Assembly: GCA_963702235.1 (NCBI GenBank)
Contig: CAVPBZ010000008.1
Span: forward strand, 102,744-166,743
Length of the DNA: 64,000 nt
DNA from: PALSA-505 sp963702235
GTDB taxonomy: Bacteria; Actinomycetota; Actinomycetes; Streptosporangiales; Streptosporangiaceae
Direction of reading: 5' to 3'
A model generated the notes under the pieces. It was not told where the DNA came from. It worked only from the letters and a program-made list of their open reading frames with translations, and searched no databases. This document shows, piece after piece, positions 45,796 to 54,024 of this stretch. Both the position numbers and the translations under genes were made by a program. Numbering within the stretch: the first letter of the stretch is position 1; each line of letters opens with the position of its first letter.

Positions 45796-47516
45796 TCACT
45801 CGGTGAGCGGTTTGCCGTGGCGGTAGATGGTACCCGGCCGCCAGCCCGGGGGCGGGGGATGCAAGGTGATAGTGCCGTCCGGGAGCTTGCGGGCGCGCCA
45901 GCCGCCTTCGTGGACGAGCCAGTGGTGGTAGTCGCAGAACGGAGCTCCGTTAATGGTGCGGGTCTTGCCGCCGTAGAGCCAGTAAATTATGTGATGAATG
46001 ACGTCGATGGGTCCAGTGCAGCGGGGCGCACTGCACCGGCCGCCGTACTGGGCGTACAGGGCGTCACGCTGGCGGGGTGTCCAGCCGGGGCTCTTACGGC
46101 CGATGTCCAGGACGGCGGATGGGGTGGCCAGCGGCGGTGGCAGCTGGGCGATGGCGGCGGCGAGCAGTTGAGTCAGCTGGGTGGTGGCGGTTCCGTTGCT
46201 CGTTGGGGTGATGTCTGGCGGGTCCGGGCTGGTGATCAGCCGGATGATTTCGGCGTCACACGTCAGCCTGCGGGCGGCTTCGGCGGTCAGCGGCCTGCCC
46301 GGGCCGAGGGTGGCGCCGGGTGACAGCGGCTGTCCGAGAAGTGTGGACAGCGGCACGGTGACGATCACGCGCGGCCGCCGGTAAGTGGCCGGAACTCCGG
46401 CGGCCGGAACTGCGGCGGGCGGGCCGCCGGGTGCATGTGTGCGGTGCGCATGCCCGGACTTATCGGCCTCGGGTGCGGCGGCGCCATGGCTGTGCGCTGC
46501 GGTCGGGTCGGCTTTGTGGCCGTGATGGTCGTGGCCGGTGCGGGGGTCGGCATCACTTGCCTGATCGTCGTCGTCCTCGTCACCGCAGCCGGCCTGCCCG
46601 GCCGAGGGGTCCGGGGATCCGGCAGGAGCCTGGGCGGCGGGTCCGGGGCGAAGGTCGGGGGTGGTGGCGGTGAGACGGGCCAGGGCATCGGCCCAGCGCT
46701 GGGCCTTGGTGCGCTTGTCGTCGGGGCCGGACTTGGCACCGAGTTGCTCGAAAGCGGCGATGATCTGCTCGGCCGCCTCGGCGTGCAGCCGGCCGCTGAT
46801 CTCGCCGGCGCCGCCCAGCGACCGGGAGATGCGTAGCCCGCGGCGGGCGTAGTCGTCCTGATCGTCACCGGCGTGTTCCTGGCCGTCGGCGGCTTCGCGC
46901 AGGTGGGCGCCAAGCTGCCGCAGCTGGTCGCTGTCAAGGCCGGGCAGTACCTGCGCGAACAGCTCATCGGCGGCGGCGTGCACGTCGCCGGCCCGCCACA
47001 GCCCGGCCCACGCATCCTCGTCCGCGGGCCCTGCCGGATCAGAAGTCTCGCCCGGGTCGGGGGCTGGGCGGTGTCGCGCGGGACGGGCACGCGGGGCAGC
47101 TTGGAGATCTGCCAGCAGGCGGTGGCGGCCTGAGACAGGCAGATGGTGCCGGAAGCTAGCAGAGCGGTGATCTTGGGCAGCTCGGGGGTCATGCCGGCGA
47201 GGCGGCGGAGTTTCCACGCGTCATCGGCGAGCCGGGCGTCGGCGTTCAGCCAGTCAGCCAGGGTACGAGTGCCACGCAGGCCGCAGATGCCGCGGTCACG
47301 CACTTCCCGGGCGACCTGGACCCGCAGCCCGTCGAGGCGGCCGACCAGGGTGGTCAGGGTGCCCACCACCGCGGCGGCTTCCCGGTCGGCCATCTGGCTT
47401 AGATCCGCGCCGTCGGCCAGGCCGGCCACCGCCGTGCCGGCCGCGGCCAGCAGTGCGGCCAGGTCGGGCTCGGTCCCGGCGGGCCAGCTGGGTTGATAAT
47501 CCGGTGCGGCGGACAC
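45796..47516 (-). pseudogene. DUF222 / HNH endonuclease (13E12-type), one-base frameshift
   Basis: N-terminal DUF222 block: ADREAAAVVGTLTTLVGRLD, RDRGICGLRGTRTLADWLNA, LRRLAGMTPELPKITALLAS. Near 47059-47063 a run of five G on the plus strand loses one base; the downstream frame resumes at GETSDPAGPADEDAWAGLWR and runs to the HNH site CSAPRCTGPIDVIHHIIYW and FCDYHHWLVHEGGW. Corrected length is 573 residues. The GTG start has AAGGAGG upstream. A His-rich central linker (HDHHGHKAD) is present. The family is repeated across actinomycete genomes; function unproven. A homopolymer lesion may be a sequencing error. Confidence 0.75.
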
Positions 47517-47619
47517 GGCGACCTCCTTCCGAGGCTGCGGCAGATCGAAGGATAGAAATCGAACTTGCAAGCTAATATTATCGTCCTCACTGCGGGACGT
47601 GCATGCTGCTCGATAAAAC

Positions 47620-47628
47620 TGTGGAAAA
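47620..47628 (-). promoter_or_regulatory. DnaA box-like site 1
   Basis: TGTGGAAAA, i.e. TTTTCCACA on the minus strand, one mismatch to the DnaA consensus. It lies in a locally AT-richer gap upstream of the HNH gene. Confidence 0.4.
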
Positions 47629-47640
47629 GACTTTTAGGGC

Positions 47641-47649
47641 TGTGGATAA
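47641..47649 (-). promoter_or_regulatory. DnaA box-like site 2 (perfect)
   Basis: TGTGGATAA reads TTATCCACA on the minus strand, the exact consensus box, 21 bases (two helical turns) from site 1 and in the same orientation. No origin genes are nearby, so titration or transcription control is more likely than replication start. Confidence 0.45.
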
Positions 47650-47795
47650 CCTGAGCTGGCCTCGGTCGAAGAGCAGGCGGCCGATGCCCGGTAGGCCACG
47701 CCCTGGTGGCCCGCGGCTGGGTTCCCGCGGGCACCTGGCGGTGAACGTAGAATCTGAGCCCTTATGTCGTGCGCTCTGAACCGTGACGGCAGCTC

Positions 47796-48368
47796 ATGCG
47801 TGCTGCACGCGTGAGGTCTCTCGTGACAGTCGCGCTGGCGGGCGCGGCCGTGCTCGCGGCCAGCGCGTCAGCCCAGGCCGTACCGACCACAGCACCCCGG
47901 ACCGCAGGCGCCGGCTTCAGCACGGTAACCAGCCCGAACGTCGCCAACTCGGACTACAACGAACTCGACGGCGTGGCCGCGGCGACGCCGCAGGACGCCT
48001 GGGGCGTCGGGTTCGCCAGGACCACCGGCCTGACGTTCCACGTGCTCGTCGAGCACTGGAACGGCACCGCCTGGAAGCAGGTCAGCCAGCCGGTCAGCGG
48101 GTTCGACAGTTCACTCAACTCGGTCTCGGCCATCAGCGGCACCGATATCTGGGCCGTCGGCGAGCAGAACCTCAGCCAGACCGTCACCGAGCACTGGAAC
48201 GGGAAGACCTGGGCGCTGGTGTCCAGCCCGTCGATCACCGCGAACAACGCACAGGACACGCTGACCAGCGTGCGGGCGCTCGGCACTGGCGATGTCTGGG
48301 CGGTCGGGTTCGGCACGAGCAGCGGGACACCGCAGTTCACCACCCTGGTCGAGACCACAACCGGGTAG
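47796..48368 (+). CDS. Secreted beta-propeller-like repeat protein, short form
   Basis: A 190-residue exported protein. The signal peptide is MRAARVRSLVTVALAGAAVL then ASASAQA with cleavage after AQA. The mature part has repeats of the type DAWGVGFAR...VLVEHWNGTAW and DIWAVGEQN...VTEHWNGKTW and DVWAVGFGT, typical of actinomycete proteins with five to seven such blades of about 45 residues. Only three are present before the TAG, which falls in a 16-base tandem repeat, so the protein is probably truncated. No enzymatic motif; likely an extracellular binding protein. Confidence 0.6.
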   Translation: MRAARVRSLVTVALAGAAVLAASASAQAVPTTAPRTAGAGFSTVTSPNVANSDYNELDGVAAATPQDAWGVGFARTTGLTFHVLVEHWNGTAWKQVSQPVSGFDSSLNSVSAISGTDIWAVGEQNLSQTVTEHWNGKTWALVSSPSITANNAQDTLTSVRALGTGDVWAVGFGTSSGTPQFTTLVETTTG

Positions 48369-48438
48369 CGCCGTAACCGGCTGGCGCCGTAACCGGCCAG
48401 GACCGCAACCGGGCAGGGCCGCAACCGGCCATCCCGGC
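48359..48438 (+). repeat. 16-bp tandem repeat, five copies
   Basis: Five units beginning AACCGG with period 16 (for example AACCGGCTGGCGCCGT), the first of which contains the stop codon of the secreted repeat protein. Nothing further is seen up to 48532. Confidence 0.75.
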
Positions 48439-48532
48439 GGCCAGAAAGATCGCTCCCGAACGGCTCCGCCCGGCCGTTTCACCCTGCGCCAGTGCCGCTG
48501 GTATTGCCCTGATCGGCGGTGAATGTGATCCC

Positions 48533-49384
48533 ATGAGGTATGCCAATCTCACCAGGACGGTCGTGCCCATCGTGATGAAACGGCTGCGAGGCGACGACGT
48601 GTCGCGCGCGGTATTCGCTGACCTGCCCGCACGCTACGACCAGCTGGCGTACCTGCTGTCGTTCGGCCAGGACCGGCGCTGGCGCGGCGCCGTGGTTGAC
48701 CGCGTCGCCGCGGCCAGGCCGCAGCGGGTGCTCGACGTCGCCACCGGCCCGGCGGGCATCGCCCTGGCCGTGGCCGAGCGCACCGGAGCGCAGGTGGTCG
48801 GCGTCGATCTCAACGAGCCCATGCTGCGGGCGGGCTCGTCGAACGTGCAGAAAGCCGGCCGCGGCCACCAGATGGGGCTGGCGGTCGCGAACGCCGTCCA
48901 GCTCCCCTTCGCCGACGCCAGCTTTGACGCGGTGATGTTCTCCTACCTGCTGCGCTACGTGGACGACCCCGCCGCGACGGTGGCGGAGCTGGCTCGCTGC
49001 CTGCGGCCCGGCGGTGTACTGGCCAGCCTGGAGTTCTACGTTCCGCCTCATCCGGTGTGGCACGCCTCCTGGCAGCTCTATACCCGCGCGGTGCTGCCGG
49101 TGCTCGGCGGCCTCACCGGCGGGCCTGCCTGGATGCGGGTCGGCCAGTTCCTCGGCCCCAGCATCTCCCAGCACTACCAGCAGCACCCGCTGGCCGAGCA
49201 CCTCGAGGCGTGGCGTGCCGCGGGTATCGAGGACGTGGACGTCAAGCTGATGAGCGTCGGCGGCGGGCTGGTCATGTCCGGCCGCAAGCGCCGCACAGCG
49301 GTTTCAGGAAGCACAGCGGTTTCAGGAAGCACAGCGGTTTCAGAAAGCACGGAAGTGCGCGGAAGCACAGAGGCCCGCGGATGA
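48533..49384 (+). CDS. UbiE/MenG-like quinone methyltransferase
   Basis: A 283-residue class I methyltransferase of the UbiE/Coq5 type: RYDQLAYLLSFGQDRRWR, motif I VLDVATGPAGIALAVAE, GVDLNEPMLRAG, YLLRYVDDP and WRAAGIEDVDVKLMSVGGGL at the C-terminal end, matching the family's usual FSYLLRYVDDP block. With the downstream FAD reductase it suggests methylation of a polyprenyl quinone or related lipid, though a housekeeping menaquinone gene may exist elsewhere. The last 30 residues are a low-complexity TAVSGS repeat. ATGA overlap with the next gene. Confidence 0.82.
   Translation: MRYANLTRTVVPIVMKRLRGDDVSRAVFADLPARYDQLAYLLSFGQDRRWRGAVVDRVAAARPQRVLDVATGPAGIALAVAERTGAQVVGVDLNEPMLRAGSSNVQKAGRGHQMGLAVANAVQLPFADASFDAVMFSYLLRYVDDPAATVAELARCLRPGGVLASLEFYVPPHPVWHASWQLYTRAVLPVLGGLTGGPAWMRVGQFLGPSISQHYQQHPLAEHLEAWRAAGIEDVDVKLMSVGGGLVMSGRKRRTAVSGSTAVSGSTAVSESTEVRGSTEARG
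49295..49366 (+). repeat. 18-bp tandem repeat, four copies
   Basis: Units of ACAGCGGTTTCAGGAAGC, first two identical, third with one change, fourth degenerate; encodes the TAVSGS tail of the methyltransferase. Confidence 0.75.
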
Positions 49385-50106
49385 AGGCGCCGCCCAGCCG
49401 CACCGCGTTCTACGACGTGGGCAGCGGCACCGGCGGGCTGCGCGACTGGCTGACGCTGCTGCACCCGCCGTACACGCTCTGGCATCTGGCCTACGTGGCG
49501 ATCGGCGCCGCAGTGGTGCCGCACCTGGTGCTCTGGCGGCTGGGCGGCACGCTGATCGCCTTCTTCCTCGCGGTGGGCATCGGCGCCCACGCCCTCGACG
49601 AGCTGCACGGCAGGCCGCTCGGGACCGGGATAGGCGGCGGCGTGCTCATCGCAGCGGCGGTGGTCAGCATCGGGGCCGCGATGGCGATGGGGGTGGCCTA
49701 CGGCGGGCTGCGGCTGCTGCCTTTCGTCGTGATCGGCGGCCTGTTCGTGTTCGGCTACAACCTCGAGCTCGCGGGCGGCATCCTGCACAACGACCTGGGG
49801 TTCGCCGTGACCTGGGGCGCCTTCCCCGTGCTCGTCGGTGCCTACGCCCAGCACTGGACCCTGCCGCCGGCTGCATGGGTGGCGGCGGTGGCGGCGGTCG
49901 CGATGTCGCTCGGCCAGCGATCGCTCAGCACCCCCGTGCGGGCGCTGCGGCGCAGGGTAACGCTGGCCTCGGTCCGGATCACCTGGCGCGACGGCAGCCA
50001 GCGCGAGTACGGCCGCGCCGAGCTGCTGGCGCCAGTGGAGCGGGCGCTGCGCGCGTTCGCCTGGGCGGTCGGCGCGCTGGCTGTAGCGCTCGTCCTCGCC
50101 CGGTGA
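49381..50106 (+). CDS. Polytopic membrane protein in the quinone/lipid operon
   Basis: A 241-residue integral membrane protein with about six hydrophobic segments (for example HLAYVAIGAAVVPHLVLW, IGGGVLIAAAVVSIGAAMAM, LPFVVIGGLFVFGYNLELAG). Between the first helices is the motif AHALDELHGRPLGT, an acidic/polar site that could bind substrate or metal, somewhat like the Asp-rich loops of UbiA prenyltransferases but not matching them. Starts at the ATG overlapping the methyltransferase stop and ends overlapping the GTG of the reductase. Function unknown; part of the lipid-modification operon. Confidence 0.65.
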   Translation: MKAPPSRTAFYDVGSGTGGLRDWLTLLHPPYTLWHLAYVAIGAAVVPHLVLWRLGGTLIAFFLAVGIGAHALDELHGRPLGTGIGGGVLIAAAVVSIGAAMAMGVAYGGLRLLPFVVIGGLFVFGYNLELAGGILHNDLGFAVTWGAFPVLVGAYAQHWTLPPAAWVAAVAAVAMSLGQRSLSTPVRALRRRVTLASVRITWRDGSQREYGRAELLAPVERALRAFAWAVGALAVALVLAR

Positions 50107-51431
50107 GCCCGGTGCCAGCTAACCCCGAGACTCGCTGGGACGCCGTGGTCGTCGGCGCGGGCCCGGCCGGAAGCATCGCCGCGCTGGTGCTGGCCCGGTC
50201 CGGGGTGAACGTCGCCCTGGTGGACAAGGCCGCATTCCCGCGGGACAAGGCCTGCGGCGACCTGATCGGCCCGCGCGGGGTGCAACTCCTTGACGACCTC
50301 GGCGTAACGGTCCCCGACGCAGGCACGGGCGCCGACCTGCTGGTGGCCGGCCCGTCGCGGCGGCGGGCCCGGCTGCCCGCGTTCGGCGGAAAGACCTATG
50401 CCGACCACGGGATGGTGGTGCCACGGCGGATCTTCGACGACTCGCTGCGGCACGCGGCGCTGGCGGCGGGCGCGACGCCGGTCCGGGCCAGGATCAGTTC
50501 CGCCGACCTCGCGGCCGACGGGTCGGTCCGGGCGCTGATCAGCAGCGACGGCGCGCGGCTGGCCGCCGACATCGTGATCGGCGCGGACGGCGCGCTCAGC
50601 CGGGTCGCCCAGCTCGCCGGGATGCTCGATGCGGACGCCGCCCTGTGGGGGTTCGCGATCCGCGGCTACCTCCCCGCTGAGGTACCGCTGCCGCTGCTCG
50701 TGCTGCTCGACGACCGGCCGTGGCACATCTACCCCGGCTACGGCTGGCTCTTCCCCGGCGCGGACGGGCAGGCCAACATCGGCATCGGCGTCGGCATGGG
50801 CAGGCGTCGGACCGCCGTCCCGCTGCGCCCGGATCTTGACCGGCTGTGCGCCCTGCTCCGCCGGGAGGGCGATATCAGCCCGAACGCACGACCGGGACCC
50901 ATCGTGGGAGGCTGGCTCCGGATGGGAGGGACGGGAACCCCGCCCGCGGCCCGCAACGTGCTCCTGATCGGTGACGCGGCCGGGCTGATCAACCCGCTGC
51001 AGGGCGAGGGAATCGGTCCCGGGATGGTCAGCGCGCGGGCCGCCGCCGAAGCGGTCATCTCCGGCCCGGCGCGTGCGGCGGCCACGTACACCGCGACGGT
51101 CGGCGAGCTGATGAGCAGGTACATGACCGGCGCCGCGGCGCTGCAGGAGGCCATGCTCGCCCGCCCCAGGCTCGCATCGGCGGGCATGCGCATGGCCACC
51201 AGCGCGCCAGTGCGCAGGCTGGTCGCGGGCACCTGGTCGCTGTACTGGAACGGGCTGGCCGACGGCGCGGCGCCGCGGCCGGCCGCGCGCGGCGCGGCGG
51301 CAGTGCAGGACCTGGCCTGGCGGCTGGCCAACCGCCGCCGGGGCCGGGTGCCGGGCGGCCCGCTACAGTGCCTGGAGACCGACCAGGAGCGGAGTTCACC
51401 GGATGAGCCAGCCACTGCCGGCCGGCCGTGA
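50103..51431 (+). CDS. Geranylgeranyl reductase-family FAD oxidoreductase (MenJ-like)
   Basis: A 442-residue flavoprotein of the GGR family, which hydrogenates isoprenoid chains such as those of menaquinone (MenJ) or archaeal lipids. The FAD motif is DAVVVGAGPAGSIAALVLAR, then KACGDLIGPRG (the family CGD motif), YPGYGWLFPGADGQANIG and the second FAD site LIGDAAGLINPLQGEGIG. GTG start overlapping the membrane-protein stop by four bases. The neighbours make a methylate-and-hydrogenate quinone role attractive. The tail overlaps the CoA-transferase start. Confidence 0.85.
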   Translation: MSPVPANPETRWDAVVVGAGPAGSIAALVLARSGVNVALVDKAAFPRDKACGDLIGPRGVQLLDDLGVTVPDAGTGADLLVAGPSRRRARLPAFGGKTYADHGMVVPRRIFDDSLRHAALAAGATPVRARISSADLAADGSVRALISSDGARLAADIVIGADGALSRVAQLAGMLDADAALWGFAIRGYLPAEVPLPLLVLLDDRPWHIYPGYGWLFPGADGQANIGIGVGMGRRRTAVPLRPDLDRLCALLRREGDISPNARPGPIVGGWLRMGGTGTPPAARNVLLIGDAAGLINPLQGEGIGPGMVSARAAAEAVISGPARAAATYTATVGELMSRYMTGAAALQEAMLARPRLASAGMRMATSAPVRRLVAGTWSLYWNGLADGAAPRPAARGAAAVQDLAWRLANRRRGRVPGGPLQCLETDQERSSPDEPATAGRP

Positions 51432-52627
51432 CCGCCCGCGCGGGCCGCTGTCCGGGCTGCTCGTCGCGGACTTCGCCCGGGTGCTGGCCGGCCCGTACGC
51501 CACGATGCTGCTGGCCGACCTCGGCGCCGACGTGATCAAGGTGGAGAGCCCGGCCGGGGACGACACCCGCGGCTGGGTGCCGCCGGCCAGGGACGGCGTG
51601 TCCACCTACTACCTGGCGATCAACCGCAACAAGCGCTCGGTCGTGCTCGACCTGCGCGATCCGGCGGATTCTGGCGTCAGCCAGGGAACTGGCCAGGCGC
51701 GCGGACATCCTCGTGGAGAACTTCAAGCCGGGCGGCCTGGCGGCATACGGGCTGGGCTACGAGGCGGTGCGCGCCGCCAATCCCGCGGTGATCTACGCCT
51801 CGATCAGCGGGTTCGGCTCCGGGGCGGGCGCCGCGCTGCCCGGCTATGACCTCATCGTGCAGGCGATGTCCGGGCTGATGAGCCTCACCGGCGACCCCGA
51901 CGGCCAGCCGTACCGGTCCGGCATCTCGCTGTTTGACGTGATGGCCGGCCTGCACGCGGTCATCGGCATCCTGTCCGCGCTGCATCACCGCGATGTCACC
52001 GGCACCGGCCAGCGGGTCGAGGTGAACCTGCTGTCCTCGGCGCTGTCCGGCATGGTCAACCAGACCAGCGCCTACGCCGCGGGCGGCGTGGTGCCGTTCC
52101 GGATGGGCAACTCGCACCCGAGCGTGTATCCCTATGAGCCGCTGCCGACCGGCGACGGGGACCTCATCGTCGCGGTGGGCAACGACTGGCAGTTCGGCAG
52201 GCTGTGCGAGCTCCTGGGCATCCCGGAGCTGGCCGCCGACCCCCGGTTCGCGCACAATGCGGGCCGCACCGCCAACCGCGAGCAGCTGCGGCCGCTGCTG
52301 GCCGGGCAGCTCAAGCGGCACCCGGCGGAGCACTGGTTCGGCCTGCTGATGGCGGCGGGCGTGCCGTGCGGCCCGATCAACACGGTGGACGGCGGGATCG
52401 CCTACGCGGCCGAGCTCGGCCTGCGGCCGGTCGTCAGAGCCGGCCAGGGCGACGCGGCGATCCCGGTGATCGCGAACCCGATCGGGTTCTCGGTGACCCC
52501 GCCGCGCTATGACCTGCCGCCGCCCGGCCTCGACGAGCACGGCGCGGCCATCCGCGCGTGGCTGGCGGCGCCGGCCGGGGAACCGGCGGCGCCGGCCAGG
52601 GAACCGGCGGCGCCGGCCGGCGAGTAA
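51403..52627 (+). pseudogene. CaiB/BaiF-type CoA-transferase, one-base frameshift
   Basis: Class III CoA-transferase. The N-terminus has GLLVADFARVLAGPYATMLL, ADLGADVIKVESPAGDDTR, and KRSVVLDLRDPAD. At 51669-51670 an extra T breaks the frame; removing it continues LASARELARRADILVENFKP and GLGYEAVRAANPAVIYASIS through the normal C-terminal domain, 407 residues in total. Catalytic Asp (family position after the first domain, here GDPDGQPYRSG region) is in the downstream frame. The C-terminus is a short EPAAPA repeat. If the lesion is real only the long downstream frame from 51713 could be made, without the CoA-binding N-terminus. Confidence 0.75.
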
Positions 52628-52638
52628 GCCCCGGCTGG

Positions 52639-53244
52639 TCAGGCGACCGGGTTCTCCCTGGCCTCTTTGCGCACCTCGCGCAGCCGGTGCCAGATGAAGG
52701 CCGCGATCGCGAGTACCACCAGCACCACGATCGCGTAGCTCGCGATGGAAATGCCGTGGTAGACGCTGGTCCACGCGCTGGCCAGGGCGTAGCCGATCGA
52801 GGCGATCGCCGCCGAGTAGACCGCGGTGCCGATCAGGCTCAGCAGCCCGAACCGCGCCGCCGGCACCTCGATGATGCCGCACACCAGCGACATGAACGTC
52901 CGCACGAACGGCAGCGCGCGGCCCACCGGGATCGCCCAGGCGCCGCGGCCGGTCACGAATCGTTCCGCCCGGTCGATGTCGCGCTGCGAGATGAGCAGGT
53001 ACCGGCCGAACCTCTCGACCAGCGGCCGCCCGCCCGCCCGGCCCACGGCGTAGGAGACATAGGAGCCGGCCAGCTCGGCCAGCGTGCCGAGGATGATCAC
53101 CAGGGCGAGGTTGAGGTGCCCCTGGTAGGCGAGCACGCCGGCGAAACCGAAGGTGACCTCGGACGGGATCGGAATGCAGGCGGCCTCCAGGAACGCGAAG
53201 AGGATCAGCGCGCCGTAGCCTGCATGGACGAGAAAGCTCTCCAT
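52639..53244 (-). CDS. DedA family membrane protein
   Basis: A 201-residue DedA/SNARE-associated-type membrane protein, thought to move or flip lipids. It has LEAACIPIPSEVTFGFAG with the acidic motif E...IPSE, AELAGSYVSYAVGRAGG, VGRALPFVRTFMSLVCG with the two functional arginines, and about five hydrophobic spans. ATG start. Diverges from a small protein gene; ends ten bases from the end of the CoA-transferase gene. Confidence 0.88.
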   Translation of the reverse strand: MESFLVHAGYGALILFAFLEAACIPIPSEVTFGFAGVLAYQGHLNLALVIILGTLAELAGSYVSYAVGRAGGRPLVERFGRYLLISQRDIDRAERFVTGRGAWAIPVGRALPFVRTFMSLVCGIIEVPAARFGLLSLIGTAVYSAAIASIGYALASAWTSVYHGISIASYAIVVLVVLAIAAFIWHRLREVRKEARENPVA

Positions 53245-53357
53245 GGATACCTGTTGTACCTCATGCGGCTGGCCGTGGCGGCCAGACGGTCAAGATGATC
53301 ACCTAGGCTCTCGCGCGGTTGCGCTGCGCTGCCTTAGACTCACCCGGAGGTGATTGC

Positions 53358-53600
53358 ATGGATGACTCCGCCGAACGGTTCCTCGACCTGATCCACCAGC
53401 TCGAGGAAATCGCGAACGCCACCACCCCGGAGCAGGCGCACGCACAGTTCGACGAGACGACGCTTCAGGTGTTCTGGAAGAGATGGCCGCACGTCTCCGC
53501 CTGGGCCGGCTCGCTGTGGCGGATGCTGTCCGAGGAGCTCTCGGTGCCGGCCCAGCCGCACCGCGACCACGAGCTCGATGAGGTCGGCGAGAGTGGCTGA
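53358..53600 (+). CDS. Hypothetical small protein (80 aa)
   Basis: An 80-residue frame with a strong CGGAGGTGATTGC ribosome site before its ATG. Starts MDDSAERFLDLIHQLEEIAN and contains LQVFWKRWPHVSAWAGSLWR with three Trp; mostly helical and acidic to the end. It overlaps the following CBS gene by about 22 bases, so is coupled. No family recognised. Confidence 0.6.
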   Translation: MDDSAERFLDLIHQLEEIANATTPEQAHAQFDETTLQVFWKRWPHVSAWAGSLWRMLSEELSVPAQPHRDHELDEVGESG

Positions 53601-54009
53601 GGACCTCCGGCAGCGCGGGCAGGTGGCCGTGCTGCGCGACCTGATGCACTCTCCCGTGCTGACCACCACGCCGGAAACGTCGGTCACCGAGGCCGCGGCC
53701 GGCATGGTGCGGGCCAGGGTAGGCTCCGCGGTCGTCATGCAGGGATCGTTCCTGGCCGGCATCCTGAGCGAGCGGGACGTGCTCCGCGCCGCCGCCTCCG
53801 CGGAGGACCTGCAGCGGTCCCCGGTGTCGCAGTGGATGACCCCCGACCCGCAGTCGGCCACCCCGGACACCACGGTCGCGGAGGCCGCCCAGATCATGCT
53901 GCTGCACGGTTTCCGGCACCTGCCCGTGCTGGACGGCCGCAAGGTGCTCGGCGTGGTCAGCCTCCGGGATTTGTTCGCCGCCAGGATCACCCGCCCCGCG
54001 GCGGGCTGA
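53578..54009 (+). CDS. Tandem CBS-domain protein
   Basis: A 143-residue (or 138 from the GTG at 53593) protein made of two CBS domains: VLRDLMHSPVLTTTPETSVT, SAVVMQGSFLAGILSERDVL, then SQWMTPDPQSATPDTTVAEA and GFRHLPVLDGRKVLGVVSLR. CBS pairs bind adenine nucleotides and regulate partner proteins. The overlap with the small gene upstream suggests a small complex; murB follows after 15 bases. Confidence 0.85.
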   Translation: MRSARVAEDLRQRGQVAVLRDLMHSPVLTTTPETSVTEAAAGMVRARVGSAVVMQGSFLAGILSERDVLRAAASAEDLQRSPVSQWMTPDPQSATPDTTVAEAAQIMLLHGFRHLPVLDGRKVLGVVSLRDLFAARITRPAAG

Positions 54010-54024
54010 GGACCCGCCGGCGCG

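Noticed and set aside
47615..47650. Chromosomal replication origin
   Set aside because: Only two DnaA boxes and no dnaA, dnaN, gyrB or rpmH nearby; oriC in actinomycetes has many boxes.
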